From JACKII01 sp041687435 (GTDB taxonomy: Bacteria > Pseudomonadota > Alphaproteobacteria > Bin95), in the NCBI GenBank assembly GCA_041687435.1, contig JAWLBX010000012.1, positions 51,560 to 115,559 on the forward strand: a stretch of DNA of 64,000 nt, in the 5' to 3' direction. Shown here piece after piece: positions 16,194 through 24,938 of this stretch. The position numbers and the translations under genes are program-made. A model generated the notes under the pieces. It ran no database searches. It worked only from the letters and a program-made list of their open reading frames with translations, and had not been told where the DNA came from. Positions within the stretch are counted from its first letter, which is position 1, and each line of letters opens with the position of its first letter.

Positions 16194-17192
16194 CTATCCG
16201 GCCTCCCGCCGTAGAGGCCGGGACAGCAGGCCAACCATCGCCTCGTCGATATCGCCATTCCCGTGCAACACCTTAGCCACGGCCTCGCAAATCGGCATTT
16301 CGACACCCAGGGAACGGGCCAATCGCGGCACCGCCCGGGCGGTATGCACGCCTTCGACGACAATATCCGGCCTGGACATCGCGTCGGCAACCGGCATGCC
16401 TCGCCCGATCAGGGCACCGAAGGCGAAATTGCGGGATTGTTCCGTCGAGCAGGTCAGCGCCAGATCTCCAACCCCGCCCAACCCCATCAACGTCGCCGCT
16501 TCGCCCCCCTTAGCAACGACCAAACGCTGCATTTCCGCCAACCCCCGCGTAATCAGCGAGGCGCGCGCGTTTTCTCCCAAGCCGCGCCCCATCGCGACGC
16601 CGCAGGCAATTGCAATGACGTTTTTGGTTGCCCCCGCGATTTCGACGCCAGTCACATCGGCGGCGGCGTAGGGCCGGAAAAACGGCGTGGCCAGGCTCTC
16701 GGACAGGGCCTCCGCCACGGGCAGATCCTCGCACGCCAAGGTCACCGCCGTTGGGAGGTTCCGCGCCACCTCGCCAGCAAAGGTCGGGCCGGATAAGACG
16801 GCAGCCTGCCGTTGCGGCAGCACCTCCGCCAGAACCTCACTGAGCAGAGAGCCCGTTTGAAACTCGATGCCCTTGGCACAGATCACCACCGGGCAGGCAT
16901 CGGGCAGCACATCTGCAAACCGGCCGGCGACGCCTCGCAAAGTCTGCGCCGGCGTTACCAGCAGCACCGCATCAGCGTTTTTGAACGCATCGCTATCCGC
17001 CGTTGGCCGGATCGCATCCGGCAAGGCGATATCTGGAAGATAACGGGCGTTCTGCCGCTCTTCCGCCATCCGCGCGACATGGGCTTCATCGCGCGCCCAA
17101 AGTGTGACGGCCCGGCCAGCCCGCGCCGCCACCAAGGCGAGGGCGGTGCCCCAAGAGCCGGCGCCGATCACACCGATATGCTGATATTTCAT
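16194..17192 (-). CDS. gpsA: NAD(P)-dependent glycerol-3-phosphate dehydrogenase
   Basis: A 332-aa GpsA: dinucleotide-binding IGVIGAGSWGTALA, LLVTPAQTLRGV, VICAKGIE, LSGPTFAGEVA, EIAGATKNVIAIACG with the catalytic Lys, and TCSTEQSRNFAFG. It reduces dihydroxyacetone phosphate to sn-glycerol-3-phosphate for phospholipid synthesis in the cytoplasm. I start at ATG 17192 (MKYQHIG). The 3' end faces nsrR, with a small CCGGCG/CGCCGG inverted repeat (16178-16191) in the 30-bp gap. Confidence 0.95.
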   Translation of the reverse strand: MKYQHIGVIGAGSWGTALALVAARAGRAVTLWARDEAHVARMAEERQNARYLPDIALPDAIRPTADSDAFKNADAVLLVTPAQTLRGVAGRFADVLPDACPVVICAKGIEFQTGSLLSEVLAEVLPQRQAAVLSGPTFAGEVARNLPTAVTLACEDLPVAEALSESLATPFFRPYAAADVTGVEIAGATKNVIAIACGVAMGRGLGENARASLITRGLAEMQRLVVAKGGEAATLMGLGGVGDLALTCSTEQSRNFAFGALIGRGMPVADAMSRPDIVVEGVHTARAVPRLARSLGVEMPICEAVAKVLHGNGDIDEAMVGLLSRPLRREAG

Positions 17193-17237
17193 TAGGTCCA
17201 ACCTAGCCGCGCTGCCGACTAGCGCTTTGTCCGACAG

Positions 17238-18587
17238 TTACACCATGGCCGCCGCATCACGATACAGGCTGCGGTCAGCGACATGCTCGAAGCCGATACT
17301 GGCGACATCGTCCAGCAGAATGCCGACCTCAGTTTGCCGCCCTGCCCGCATCGCAGAGTCCACCAAAACCTGGAAAAAGATATCCCGTTGTGCATGGCTG
17401 CCGCCGATCTGATGCAAGTCTCGCCGCACCGGCCACAACAAATCCAGCGCCGCCGCGTAGTCACCCTTCCGATGCGCGGCCATAGCCTCGACCACCGGCA
17501 CGCCCAGCGTCTGCGTCACAGCCCCGATAATCCCGTGCGCGGCGTCTTCCCGCTTCATGTTCGCCACCAGCTCATCGACCAGATCGAAACGCCCGACCGC
17601 GGCCAATGTCATGGCGTCGTGGGCGCTGCTGAACGGATTGGCGTGATCGGCGGTACGGCCTGCGCAAATATCGGCAATGGTATGCCAACGATCGCCGACA
17701 TCGACGCCACGCAGTTCCAGCCGTTTCAACAGCGAGGCCACGTTCTGCAGGTCGATGGTCGCGTCGGGCATGGCCTTGACCAGCGGCGATTCTGGGTTGC
17801 GCACCTTGGTATCCAGCAAGTTGAGGATGCGGTCGTATTCCTCCCGCTCCAACAGGAATAGGCACAAATGCCACCAGCAATGATGCGCTATCTGGTTGAC
17901 GTTGCCCCAGTTTCCGGACAATGGCTCCATGAACGCGATGCCATCATCGGCCCGCCCCTGCATCACCAGTGTATGGGCGACGGCATGGGCACCCCAGGCG
18001 CTGGACGGCTCGCGCTCGACCGCACCGCGGCCGCAACGCTCGGACATTTGATAGTCGCCGGCTTCCTCGTTCGAGAATGCCCGCACGGCCAGGAAATGGG
18101 CGAAGTCCAGCGTATCATCGCCCCAGGCCGGGGCCGCGCGTTCGGCAATGTCTCGCATCCAGCGGCTTTCGCCGCTCCAGAACAGTTCGAACTGCGCCAA
18201 ACGATGGGCGAGGATATCGGTCGGATTCTTGGCCAGATGGGTTTCCAGCACCGAAACGCCACCCTGAAGACTGCCGCCGTTGGCGACGCGCACAGATTTT
18301 TCGAACGCCTGCACCCGACTGCTGGCTCCGCCGATCACCGGCGCAACCTCCGCCAGCAGTGCTTGAACCGCCGGCGTGAATTTGCGGGTGCGGGCCGCGT
18401 GCAGAATCCAGGCTTTCAACAGCTTTGGCTCGATGAATTCCGGATCTGCGTCGATGGCAGCGTTCAAGTGGACCATAGCATCCGCCCGCCAGGCGACAAA
18501 CGAGCGAGCACCGGCATCATAAGCCTTGGCCGCCGCCGGGTTGGATGTGGATAGGCTGAAGCCATAACTGTCTGTCAGCGTTGTCAT
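17238..18587 (-). CDS. Tetratricopeptide repeat protein (TTC38-like)
   Basis: A 449-aa protein with helical repeat character and no signal peptide, resembling the bacterial/eukaryotic TTC38 family: YGFSLSTSNPAAAKAYDAG at the start, repeated A-x-A-h-D-P-type helices, AWGAHAVAHTLVMQGR, HCWWHLCLFLLE and a conserved YAAALDLLWPVR region. Molecular function is unknown. The start ATG 18587 has GGGAGAGGG 7-10 nt upstream. It follows the enoyl-CoA hydratase by 68 nt in the same orientation, so they may share a transcript. Confidence 0.7.
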   Translation of the reverse strand: MTTLTDSYGFSLSTSNPAAAKAYDAGARSFVAWRADAMVHLNAAIDADPEFIEPKLLKAWILHAARTRKFTPAVQALLAEVAPVIGGASSRVQAFEKSVRVANGGSLQGGVSVLETHLAKNPTDILAHRLAQFELFWSGESRWMRDIAERAAPAWGDDTLDFAHFLAVRAFSNEEAGDYQMSERCGRGAVEREPSSAWGAHAVAHTLVMQGRADDGIAFMEPLSGNWGNVNQIAHHCWWHLCLFLLEREEYDRILNLLDTKVRNPESPLVKAMPDATIDLQNVASLLKRLELRGVDVGDRWHTIADICAGRTADHANPFSSAHDAMTLAAVGRFDLVDELVANMKREDAAHGIIGAVTQTLGVPVVEAMAAHRKGDYAAALDLLWPVRRDLHQIGGSHAQRDIFFQVLVDSAMRAGRQTEVGILLDDVASIGFEHVADRSLYRDAAAMV

Positions 18588-18654
18588 GTGCGGACCCTCT
18601 CCCAAAGCGCTGCCACCGATTGGCAAAAAGAGTATAGGCGGAAAAAGCAGCTGT

Positions 18655-19383
18655 CTAACGGGCAAATGATGCCCGAAACGCAGCGATCCGGTCCTTGATT
18701 CCAGGTTTGGCAACCGAACGGGCGAGCGCCGCCATATCCGCATCGCGTGTATCCGGGCGGGTGACATCGGCAAGCGCCGCGGTGACATCGGCTGCCAATC
18801 CGGTATAGGCCTTGGCAAATTCCTCGATAAGACCGTCCCATTCAGCCGGGTCCGACAGGTCGTCGGCCAGGCCCAGCGATAGCGCTTCCTCTGCCTCAAC
18901 CGCGCGGTTTTCGATCTGAATCTGGCGCGCCGCAACCGGGCCGATACGATAGGCGAGCCGGCGCGTGCCCAATACCACGCCGAACCGTGGCCCCGGCATC
19001 TGAAAACGTGCGCCGGGCGCCGCCACCACCCGCATCGCCGCGGCCGCGAGATCCGCTCCGGCCCCGACCGCACGCCCCTGCACCAGCGCCAAGACCGGCA
19101 TCGGCGCATAAAATACCGTCTGCAACATCTCCTCCACCTGGAGGAAGCGCAGCGTCAGGTCGCCATCGGTCAGGCTGTCGAAATCGCCGAAGTCGAAGCC
19201 GGCGCAGAAATGCCGCCCCTCGCCTCGGAGAACGACCGCCCGCGCGCCATCGACGGTGGCTTGGTTGATGGCGGCGCGGATCCCGTTAGCCATCTCGTCC
19301 GAAAGCGCATTCGCCTTATCCGGCCGGGAAAGGGTAACGACGGTCAGCAAGTCGCGAACATCAACGGTGATCGGGTCGGTCAT
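18655..19383 (-). CDS. Enoyl-CoA hydratase/isomerase family protein
   Basis: A crotonase-fold enzyme of 242 aa: VTLSRPDKANALSDEM at the start, oxyanion-hole segments GRHFCAGFDFGDFDSL and VQGRAVGAGADLAAAAMRV, and a short C-terminal helix region. The first catalytic Glu position of true enoyl-CoA hydratases is not obvious (PGPRFGVVLG), so it could be another crotonase-family activity. It lies 111 nt downstream of the second selenoprotein gene on the same strand. Confidence 0.8.
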   Translation of the reverse strand: MTDPITVDVRDLLTVVTLSRPDKANALSDEMANGIRAAINQATVDGARAVVLRGEGRHFCAGFDFGDFDSLTDGDLTLRFLQVEEMLQTVFYAPMPVLALVQGRAVGAGADLAAAAMRVVAAPGARFQMPGPRFGVVLGTRRLAYRIGPVAARQIQIENRAVEAEEALSLGLADDLSDPAEWDGLIEEFAKAYTGLAADVTAALADVTRPDTRDADMAALARSVAKPGIKDRIAAFRASFAR

Positions 19384-19494
19384 AGAGACTTTTCCTGTAA
19401 ATAAAAATCATGCGGTTGGCGATTGGCGGCTCTGCACAGACAATAGCCGGGACCGCCAGTCGGCGGCGGCCCCGGCTGCTGCAGCTTTGGCTGA

Positions 19495-20367
19495 TCAGCC
19501 GTCGCTGCGAGCCGCCTGCCCGCGCTTGCGCCGCCGCTCATCGCCGATAGCCAGCAGCCTTTCGCGGTCTTCCGGTCGAACGCGGTTATAGCGCTCGCGC
19601 CATTCCGGATCGTGCTTCCATTCGAAAGGCGACCGTACGGTTGTTCCTGGCGCTTCCGCCGTTTCCAGCAGGGCCAATGCCTGGCGCAGCGTTTCGGTCT
19701 GCATGTCCGGTGTCCACGGATGGCCGCAGGGATTGCCCAGCGGAAAGTCCGAGAAGAAGAACCGCGGCACACCGCAGTGTTCGACGATATCCTTGGCCGA
19801 ACCGATCACAACGGTCGGGATGCCATTTGCTTCCAAATGACGGGCGATCAGACTCACGGTCTGATGACACACCGGTCAAAGGGCAGTCAGAACGGCAACG
19901 TCAACCTTGTCCTCGCGCAACCGGCGCAGAAGCTCGGGCGCATCCTTCTCGTTGGTCTTACCGTGGCTGTAGTCGGTCGGCGCGCCGTGAAAGTGTGGTG
20001 CCAGCCGGCCGATGACGCCCTCCGCCTCCAGCCGGCGCGCCGCATCGATCGGCAGGAAGGTTTCGCGGTCATCGGTATGGGTCGCTTCCTTATCCCATGC
20101 CAGATCGGTGTCGAACGTGGCAGGCGGGCTGTCAACATCGCCGGACCAAACGTGCTTGCGATTGCGCTCATCCCGGTTGGAGAGATCGGGCGGCCCCGCC
20201 GTTGTAATCAACGCCACGGTACAGTCCGACAACGGCTTGGAAGGCCGGGTGAATGGTGCATCATCGTGATGCGCCCAAACATAGTCGTTATTGTAGCCGA
20301 GCGCGCGATAATATTGCCGGGTTCGCTCCATGTAGCGAACGGGCGACTCGCTGCTTCTGGTTTCCAT
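19495..20367 (-). CDS. GrdB/PrdB-like selenoprotein, second paralogue (UGA at codon 164 read as Sec)
   Basis: A 290-residue protein when the in-frame TGA at 19876-19878 is read as selenocysteine. N-terminal 163 residues (RYMERTRQYYRALGY ... FTRPSKPLSDCTVALITTAGP) and C-terminal 126 residues ((Sec)PVCHQTVSLIARHLEANG ... EHCGVPRFFFSDFPLGNPCG) both align by eye with the selenoprotein at 6312. It has the Sec-x-x-Cys redox motif of the selenoprotein B reductase family. The ATG at 20367 is preceded by AGAGGAG. Downstream on the same strand are an enoyl-CoA hydratase and a TPR protein. It lacks the Lys/Glu-rich tail of the first paralogue. Catalytic substrate is unknown; reductive cleavage chemistry is suggested by family only. 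Confidence 0.85.
19847..19878 (-). other. Sec UGA codon and candidate bacterial SECIS hairpin
   Basis: After UGA (19878-19876) come ten unpaired bases, then AUCAGAC pairing with GUCUGAU (7 bp, perfect) around the loop CGUGA. The loop starts 17 nt after the UGA, exactly as in the first selenoprotein gene. Two pairs at the base of this stem (A-U, U-A) stand where the first gene has a mismatch, so the stem is extended here by synonymous or conservative codon changes. Confidence 0.75.
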
Positions 20368-20656
20368 GAATTCTCCTCTTTATGACCGTGGCCACTCGGG
20401 CATAGGAAACACCGCCCGGGCGGCAGGAAAGCAAGGTCTAAAGCCGACCTTGTGCCATGCTTGATGTTTACAGGAACCGGATGGCCAAAGGTACCGTTAT
20501 CCGCCACGCGCGAGCATTCGCACCAGCCCCGCCGGGCAATTGATGGTTGCAGACCTTGGCAAAGCGGCGCCGATCCGCTTACCTTGGCCTTAGTTGCGTT
20601 GATTGCCAGGGGCTGCCACTGCCTTGGCGATGGGTTTGTCATGAACGGGGGTTCGA

Positions 20657-21676
20657 ATGTCTTTCCGGTTTTGGCGCCGCATAAGGCTGTTGCCCGGTGT
20701 TACGCTGAACCTCAGCAAATCGACCGCCTCGCTGTCCTTCGGCCCGCCGGGCGCGAAATTCACACTAAGCCCGCGCGGCAACCGCGTGACCGCCGGCATA
20801 CCAAGCACAGGGCTGTTTTACACAGTCAAGGCGCCTGCGAGCGCATGTGACCGTGGCCAGCGACAGCAAGCGGTTCCTTCGAAAGACAAGTTGAACCTTG
20901 GTTTTTTCAAACGCTTGGTTACGCCCGCCGACGAGGAAGCGTTCGTCGATGGGCTTCGCGCGCTCAGCGAAGGTGACGATGCCACCGCCCTCCGATACCT
21001 GGAACAGGCGGATGCCAAGCCTGATGCTGCCTGGATGGCGGCGCTGCTGCACCTGAAACGCAAGCAGTTCGACCGTGCGGAGACATTGCTCAACACCGCG
21101 CTCGCCGACGACCAGGATCTGGGCCGCCTGTTCGCCAAGTACGATCTGGATATGGTTGTTGATCTGCCCGTTACCGACGAAATCACCGCCCATATTCGCC
21201 CCTGCCGCCGCGGCAGCCTCATCGCACTGGCGGAGATGCAGGAAGCGCGTGGCGAGATCGCCGCCGCCCGCCAAACCATCGGGCGTTTGCTTCAGGATGC
21301 TCCGGATGACATCGTCGCCATGGTTTCTCTGGCGGAACTGATGCTGGCCGGAACGCCGGTCTCCAAGCAAGATGCCGATGCTGTGGTCCGCATGACCGCC
21401 GGTATCGAGAATGAAACGCCCGTTCATGCCGCCCTGCTCCTGTACAAGGCGCGGGCACTGCGGGCGCTCGGCATGGACGAAGTTGCCGTCAAGACGCTGA
21501 CACAAGCCTATCGCCGCAAAAAAGACCGGCCGGACGATCTGCTCCGCCAGATCCGCTACGAACGGGCGCTGGCCTACGCGGATATAGGCCGCGCCAGCCG
21601 TTCGCGGCAGGAATTGGAAGCGATTTACGCCGAAACACCCGGTTTTGCGGATGTCAGGCAACGGCTGGGTTTATGA
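20657..21676 (+). CDS. DUF4236 protein with TPR region
   Basis: Residues 1-55 are a DUF4236 domain (RFWRRIRLLPGVTLNLSKST, SLSFGPPGAKFTLSPRG, TAGIPSTGLFYT). This small beta-rich domain is found at the N-terminus of many bacterial proteins of unknown role. The remaining 280 residues are helical repeats of TPR type (LRALSEGDDATALRYLEQAD ... LYKARALRALGMDEVAVKTLTQAYRRK). No signal peptide or membrane helix is seen. The 289 bp upstream contain no convincing gene, only a short CAAGGTC/GACCTTG hairpin at 20432-20452. Confidence 0.75.
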   Translation: MSFRFWRRIRLLPGVTLNLSKSTASLSFGPPGAKFTLSPRGNRVTAGIPSTGLFYTVKAPASACDRGQRQQAVPSKDKLNLGFFKRLVTPADEEAFVDGLRALSEGDDATALRYLEQADAKPDAAWMAALLHLKRKQFDRAETLLNTALADDQDLGRLFAKYDLDMVVDLPVTDEITAHIRPCRRGSLIALAEMQEARGEIAAARQTIGRLLQDAPDDIVAMVSLAELMLAGTPVSKQDADAVVRMTAGIENETPVHAALLLYKARALRALGMDEVAVKTLTQAYRRKKDRPDDLLRQIRYERALAYADIGRASRSRQELEAIYAETPGFADVRQRLGL

Positions 21677-21844
21677 TGGCGAACGCTAGCGATCAAAGCA
21701 CGCCACGGAAAATGGGAATCGCCTGCCCCGGTGTCGACATGCTCTACTCTTTTGTGGAGCGCATAACCGGAGGCAACGCCATGCGGCCCGTGAAGTTGCG
21801 GACCAAGGCGCCTGCTTCTGTCGGAAAGCAATGGGTGTAAAACC

Positions 21845-23227
21845 ATGGAAACCACACAATCGAAGGCCGAGAGCCTTTCCGCCTTTGCCGCAAACCTGAC
21901 CTGGGCGGATATTCCCCCAGCGGTTCGGGAGCGGGCAAAGCTGCAAATCCTGGATGCCGTCGGCACCGGGATCGCGGCAACCGCCTATCCATTCGCGCAA
22001 AAGGCCGTCGCCGGTGTCAATGCGCTGGGCGGCAGCGGCACCTGTTCAGTCATCGGGCAGACAGGCCGATTGAACGCGCGGGATGCAGCGCTGGCAAACG
22101 GTATGCTGATGCACGGCCTCGATTTCGACGACACCCACCTTGCCAGCATCATTCATGCCTCCGTCGCCTGCCTGCCTGCCGCGCTGGCGGTTGCGGAAGC
22201 GGCCGAAGCCAGCGGGCAGGACTTGTTGGTGGCCTATGTCGCCGGCATGGAAACGGCCATCCGCGTCGGCCTTGCGGCCAACGGCGCGTTTCACCATGCC
22301 GGCTATCATGCCACCGCCATTGCCTCGCATTTCAGTTCGGCCATTATCGCCGGCAAGCTGATGGGCCTGAATGCCGACGCCCTGACCATGGCGCAAGGCA
22401 TTGCCGGCAGCAGCGCCGCTGGCATTCAGGTGTTCCTGGAGGAAGGCGCCTGGACCAAGAGATTTCATCCCGGCTGGGGCGCCGTCGCCGGCATCACGGC
22501 GGCAACCCTGGCGCAGAACGGTTTCGTTGGTCCGCGCCGCCCCTATGAAGGCAAGTTTGGCCTGTTCGATACCCACCTGCAAACCCGCCTCGCCGAGGCC
22601 GACCTCAACCGTCTGGACGAGGGTCTTGGCAGCAAGTGGATGCTGGCCGAAACCGCGATCAAACCCTATCCAGTCTGCCACTTCATTCATGGCTGCGCCG
22701 ATGCGGCCATTGAACTGAGCCAAGAGCTTGCGGCCGCAGACATCGTTACGATTGAGGCTTTTCTACCGGAAGCGACCCTGCCCATTGTCGCCGAGCCGGC
22801 TGCCGCCAAGATCGCACCCAAGACCGATTACGAGGCCAAGTTCAGCGCGCAGTTCGTGGTCGCAACCTGTCTGGCACGGGGCCGCTTCGGTCTGGCGGAA
22901 CTCTCCGACGACGCCTTCTCCGACCGCCAGTTATTGGACCTTTCGGCGAAGGTAACCTGCAAGGCGGACCCGGACACATCCTTCCCCACCTACTTCTCGG
23001 GCGGGGTATCGGTGACATTGCGCGATGGGCGCACGCTGACCCAACACATTCCCATCAACAGCGGCGCGGGCGAGCGTGCGCTGGATGTCGGTGGCGTCAG
23101 TACAAAATTCCGGGGCTGCGCCGCCATGGCCATCGGTAACGATCAGGCCGAGCGCATCCGGCGGACTGTCCTGCAACTGGACGAACAGTCGGCGATGGAA
23201 CTCGGCGCGGCCCTGCGGGCCGATTAA
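21845..23227 (+). CDS. MmgE/PrpD family protein
   Basis: A 460-aa protein with the family pattern: LQILDAVGTGIAATAYPFAQKAV, the active-site region LDFDDTHLASIIHASVACLPA, QGIAGSSAAGIQVFLEEGAWTKRFHPGWGA and KPYPVCHFIHGCADAAIEL. It is probably a hydro-lyase or isomerase on a small carboxylate; MmgE/PrpD proteins include 2-methylcitrate and cis-aconitate-related enzymes. It precedes a TauD-type dioxygenase by 76 nt on the same strand, suggesting a shared catabolic role. It is distinct from the family member at 8288. Confidence 0.85.
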   Translation: METTQSKAESLSAFAANLTWADIPPAVRERAKLQILDAVGTGIAATAYPFAQKAVAGVNALGGSGTCSVIGQTGRLNARDAALANGMLMHGLDFDDTHLASIIHASVACLPAALAVAEAAEASGQDLLVAYVAGMETAIRVGLAANGAFHHAGYHATAIASHFSSAIIAGKLMGLNADALTMAQGIAGSSAAGIQVFLEEGAWTKRFHPGWGAVAGITAATLAQNGFVGPRRPYEGKFGLFDTHLQTRLAEADLNRLDEGLGSKWMLAETAIKPYPVCHFIHGCADAAIELSQELAAADIVTIEAFLPEATLPIVAEPAAAKIAPKTDYEAKFSAQFVVATCLARGRFGLAELSDDAFSDRQLLDLSAKVTCKADPDTSFPTYFSGGVSVTLRDGRTLTQHIPINSGAGERALDVGGVSTKFRGCAAMAIGNDQAERIRRTVLQLDEQSAMELGAALRAD

Positions 23228-23303
23228 AAGGTGCGGCACAATGAGGACGAACAGGCGCCAATCTGACTTCAGCGGAGCCTGTCATTGAATTGGAAAGAAA
23301 TCC

Positions 23304-24149
23304 ATGACCATCACCATCCGACCCACAGGCGCCGCGGCCGGTGCGGAAATCGTCGGCATCGACCTGGCAAGAGGGCTTGACGCCACCGCCGCCGGGGCCA
23401 TCCATCAGGCGCTGGACGAATACGGCGTAATCATCCTGCGCGGCCAATCGCTGACGCCGGAGCAGCAGATCGCCTTCACCCGCTGCTTTGGCGAGCCGGA
23501 CGTGAACTTTAACGCGCTGCGCTTTGGCGTCGACGGCAGCCCGGAAATCTACCGCATCTCCAACATTACCGAGAACGGCAAGCCCATCGGCACCCGCCGC
23601 GCCGGTGAGACCTGGCACACCGATATGAGCTATGCCAAGAACCCGGCGAAGGCGACCATGCTGTTCGCGGTGGAGGTGCCGGACCTGTACGGCCTGCCGC
23701 TGGGCGGCACCTGTTTCGCCAATGCCGCTGCCGCCTACGATGCCCTGCCGGAAACCACAAAAGCGGCCATCGCCGGCCTGAAAGGCGTGTTCGACTTCCG
23801 CGGTCGCAAGCGATCCTCGCCGGTCAGTGCGGAGGACATCGCCAAATATCCGCCGGTTGAGCACCCCATCGTCCGCACCCACCCACGCACCGGTCGCAAA
23901 AGCCTGTATATCGTGCGGGACGACTGCACCAGCATTGTCGGCAAGGACGCCGACGAGAGCCGGGCGCTGATCGAGGGGCTGGCCGACCATATCGTCAAAC
24001 CGCAATTTGTCTATCAACACCAATGGCAGAAAGGGGACGTGGTGGTCTGGGACAACTGCACCGTCCAGCACCGCGCCATCGTCGACTACGACCTGCCGCA
24101 ACGCCGCCTGATGTGGCGAACAACGGTGAAGGGGCAAGTGCCGGTCTGA
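23304..24149 (+). CDS. TauD/TfdA family Fe(II)/2-oxoglutarate dioxygenase
   Basis: A 281-aa cytoplasmic dioxygenase. The iron-binding HxD is in ETWHTDMSY, the distal His in DNCTVQHRAI, and the 2-oxoglutarate-binding Arg in LPQRRLMWRTT. The family hydroxylates sulfonates, herbicide ethers, hypotaurine-like compounds and others; the substrate is not decided by sequence. GGAAAG precedes the ATG. It is likely co-transcribed with the MmgE/PrpD gene upstream. Confidence 0.9.
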   Translation: MTITIRPTGAAAGAEIVGIDLARGLDATAAGAIHQALDEYGVIILRGQSLTPEQQIAFTRCFGEPDVNFNALRFGVDGSPEIYRISNITENGKPIGTRRAGETWHTDMSYAKNPAKATMLFAVEVPDLYGLPLGGTCFANAAAAYDALPETTKAAIAGLKGVFDFRGRKRSSPVSAEDIAKYPPVEHPIVRTHPRTGRKSLYIVRDDCTSIVGKDADESRALIEGLADHIVKPQFVYQHQWQKGDVVVWDNCTVQHRAIVDYDLPQRRLMWRTTVKGQVPV

Positions 24150-24177
24150 CGGCCGGCACCGGAAAAGCCAGCCGGGC

Positions 24178-24801
24178 CTAGACCGCCTGCACCTCCAATC
24201 CCTTCTTCACCGCCGGACGGGCGCTCATGCCGTCAAACCAGCGCTTGACGTTGGGGAACCGGTCCCACGGCAGGTCGATCCACTCGTAGCGCACGGTCCA
24301 GGGATAGACGGCGATATCGGCAATCGAATAGTCACCGCAGATGAAATCCTTGCCTTCCAGCTGCTTGTCGAGCACGCCATAGAGGCGGTAGGTCTCATCC
24401 GTGTAGCGCTTGATGCCGTATGGCACCTGCTCCTTGGCGGCCCGCCGGAAATGGTGCGCCTGCCCCTGCATCGGGCCGACGCCACCCATCTGCCACATCA
24501 GCCACTGCAGCACCGCGTACCGCTTGCGCGGCTCGGTCGGCCAGAGCGGGCTGTTGGTCTTTTCCGCCAGATAGATCAGGATCGCACCCGACTCGAACAG
24601 GCTGAACTCGCCGCCGCCGGGGCCATCAGTATCGACGATGGCCGGGATGCGGTTGTTCGGCGAAATCTTGAGGAATTCGGACTCGAACTGCTCGTCCTTG
24701 CTAATGTCGACCGGATGCCACTCGTACGGAATACCCAATTCCTCCAGCATGATGGAGATCTTGCGGCCGTTCGAGGTGTTCCAGGAATAAAGGTGGATCA
24801 T
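24178..24801 (-). CDS. Glutathione S-transferase family protein (YfcG/YghU-like)
   Basis: A 207-aa GST. The N-terminal thioredoxin-like domain reads MIHLYSWNTSNGRKISIMLEELGIPYEWHPVDI with the SNG active-site turn, then NNRIPAIVDTD and the ESGAILIYLAEK glutathione-binding motif. The C-terminal helical domain has GDYSIADIAVYPW. The Thr/Asn-rich active site is that of the nu-class disulfide-bond oxidoreductases YfcG and YghU rather than Tyr- or Ser-GSTs. ATG 24801 was chosen over an upstream start that lacks family similarity. It is convergent with the TauD gene. Confidence 0.9.
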   Translation of the reverse strand: MIHLYSWNTSNGRKISIMLEELGIPYEWHPVDISKDEQFESEFLKISPNNRIPAIVDTDGPGGGEFSLFESGAILIYLAEKTNSPLWPTEPRKRYAVLQWLMWQMGGVGPMQGQAHHFRRAAKEQVPYGIKRYTDETYRLYGVLDKQLEGKDFICGDYSIADIAVYPWTVRYEWIDLPWDRFPNVKRWFDGMSARPAVKKGLEVQAV

Positions 24802-24938
24802 GACGCGGGCGTGCCTTCCTGTATCTGCGGGATTTTCCAGGTTAAGGCGTCGCATGCAGCCAGGGCCAAGTCAATTGCCGCAACGCGATTGCCTCCTATG
24901 ATGGGCAACACCGTTTTTCTGACAGGCCGAGGGCCCAC

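Noticed and set aside
20368..20656. 289-bp gap between the second selenoprotein gene and the DUF4236 gene, checked for selC or a small RNA
   Set aside because: Only a 7-bp hairpin (20432-20452) is found; no tRNA-like cloverleaf with a UCA anticodon is visible.
20641..20660. GGGGGTTCGAATG resembling a tRNA T-loop
   Set aside because: No matching T-stem, anticodon arm or acceptor stem surrounds it, and the DUF4236 start lies within it.
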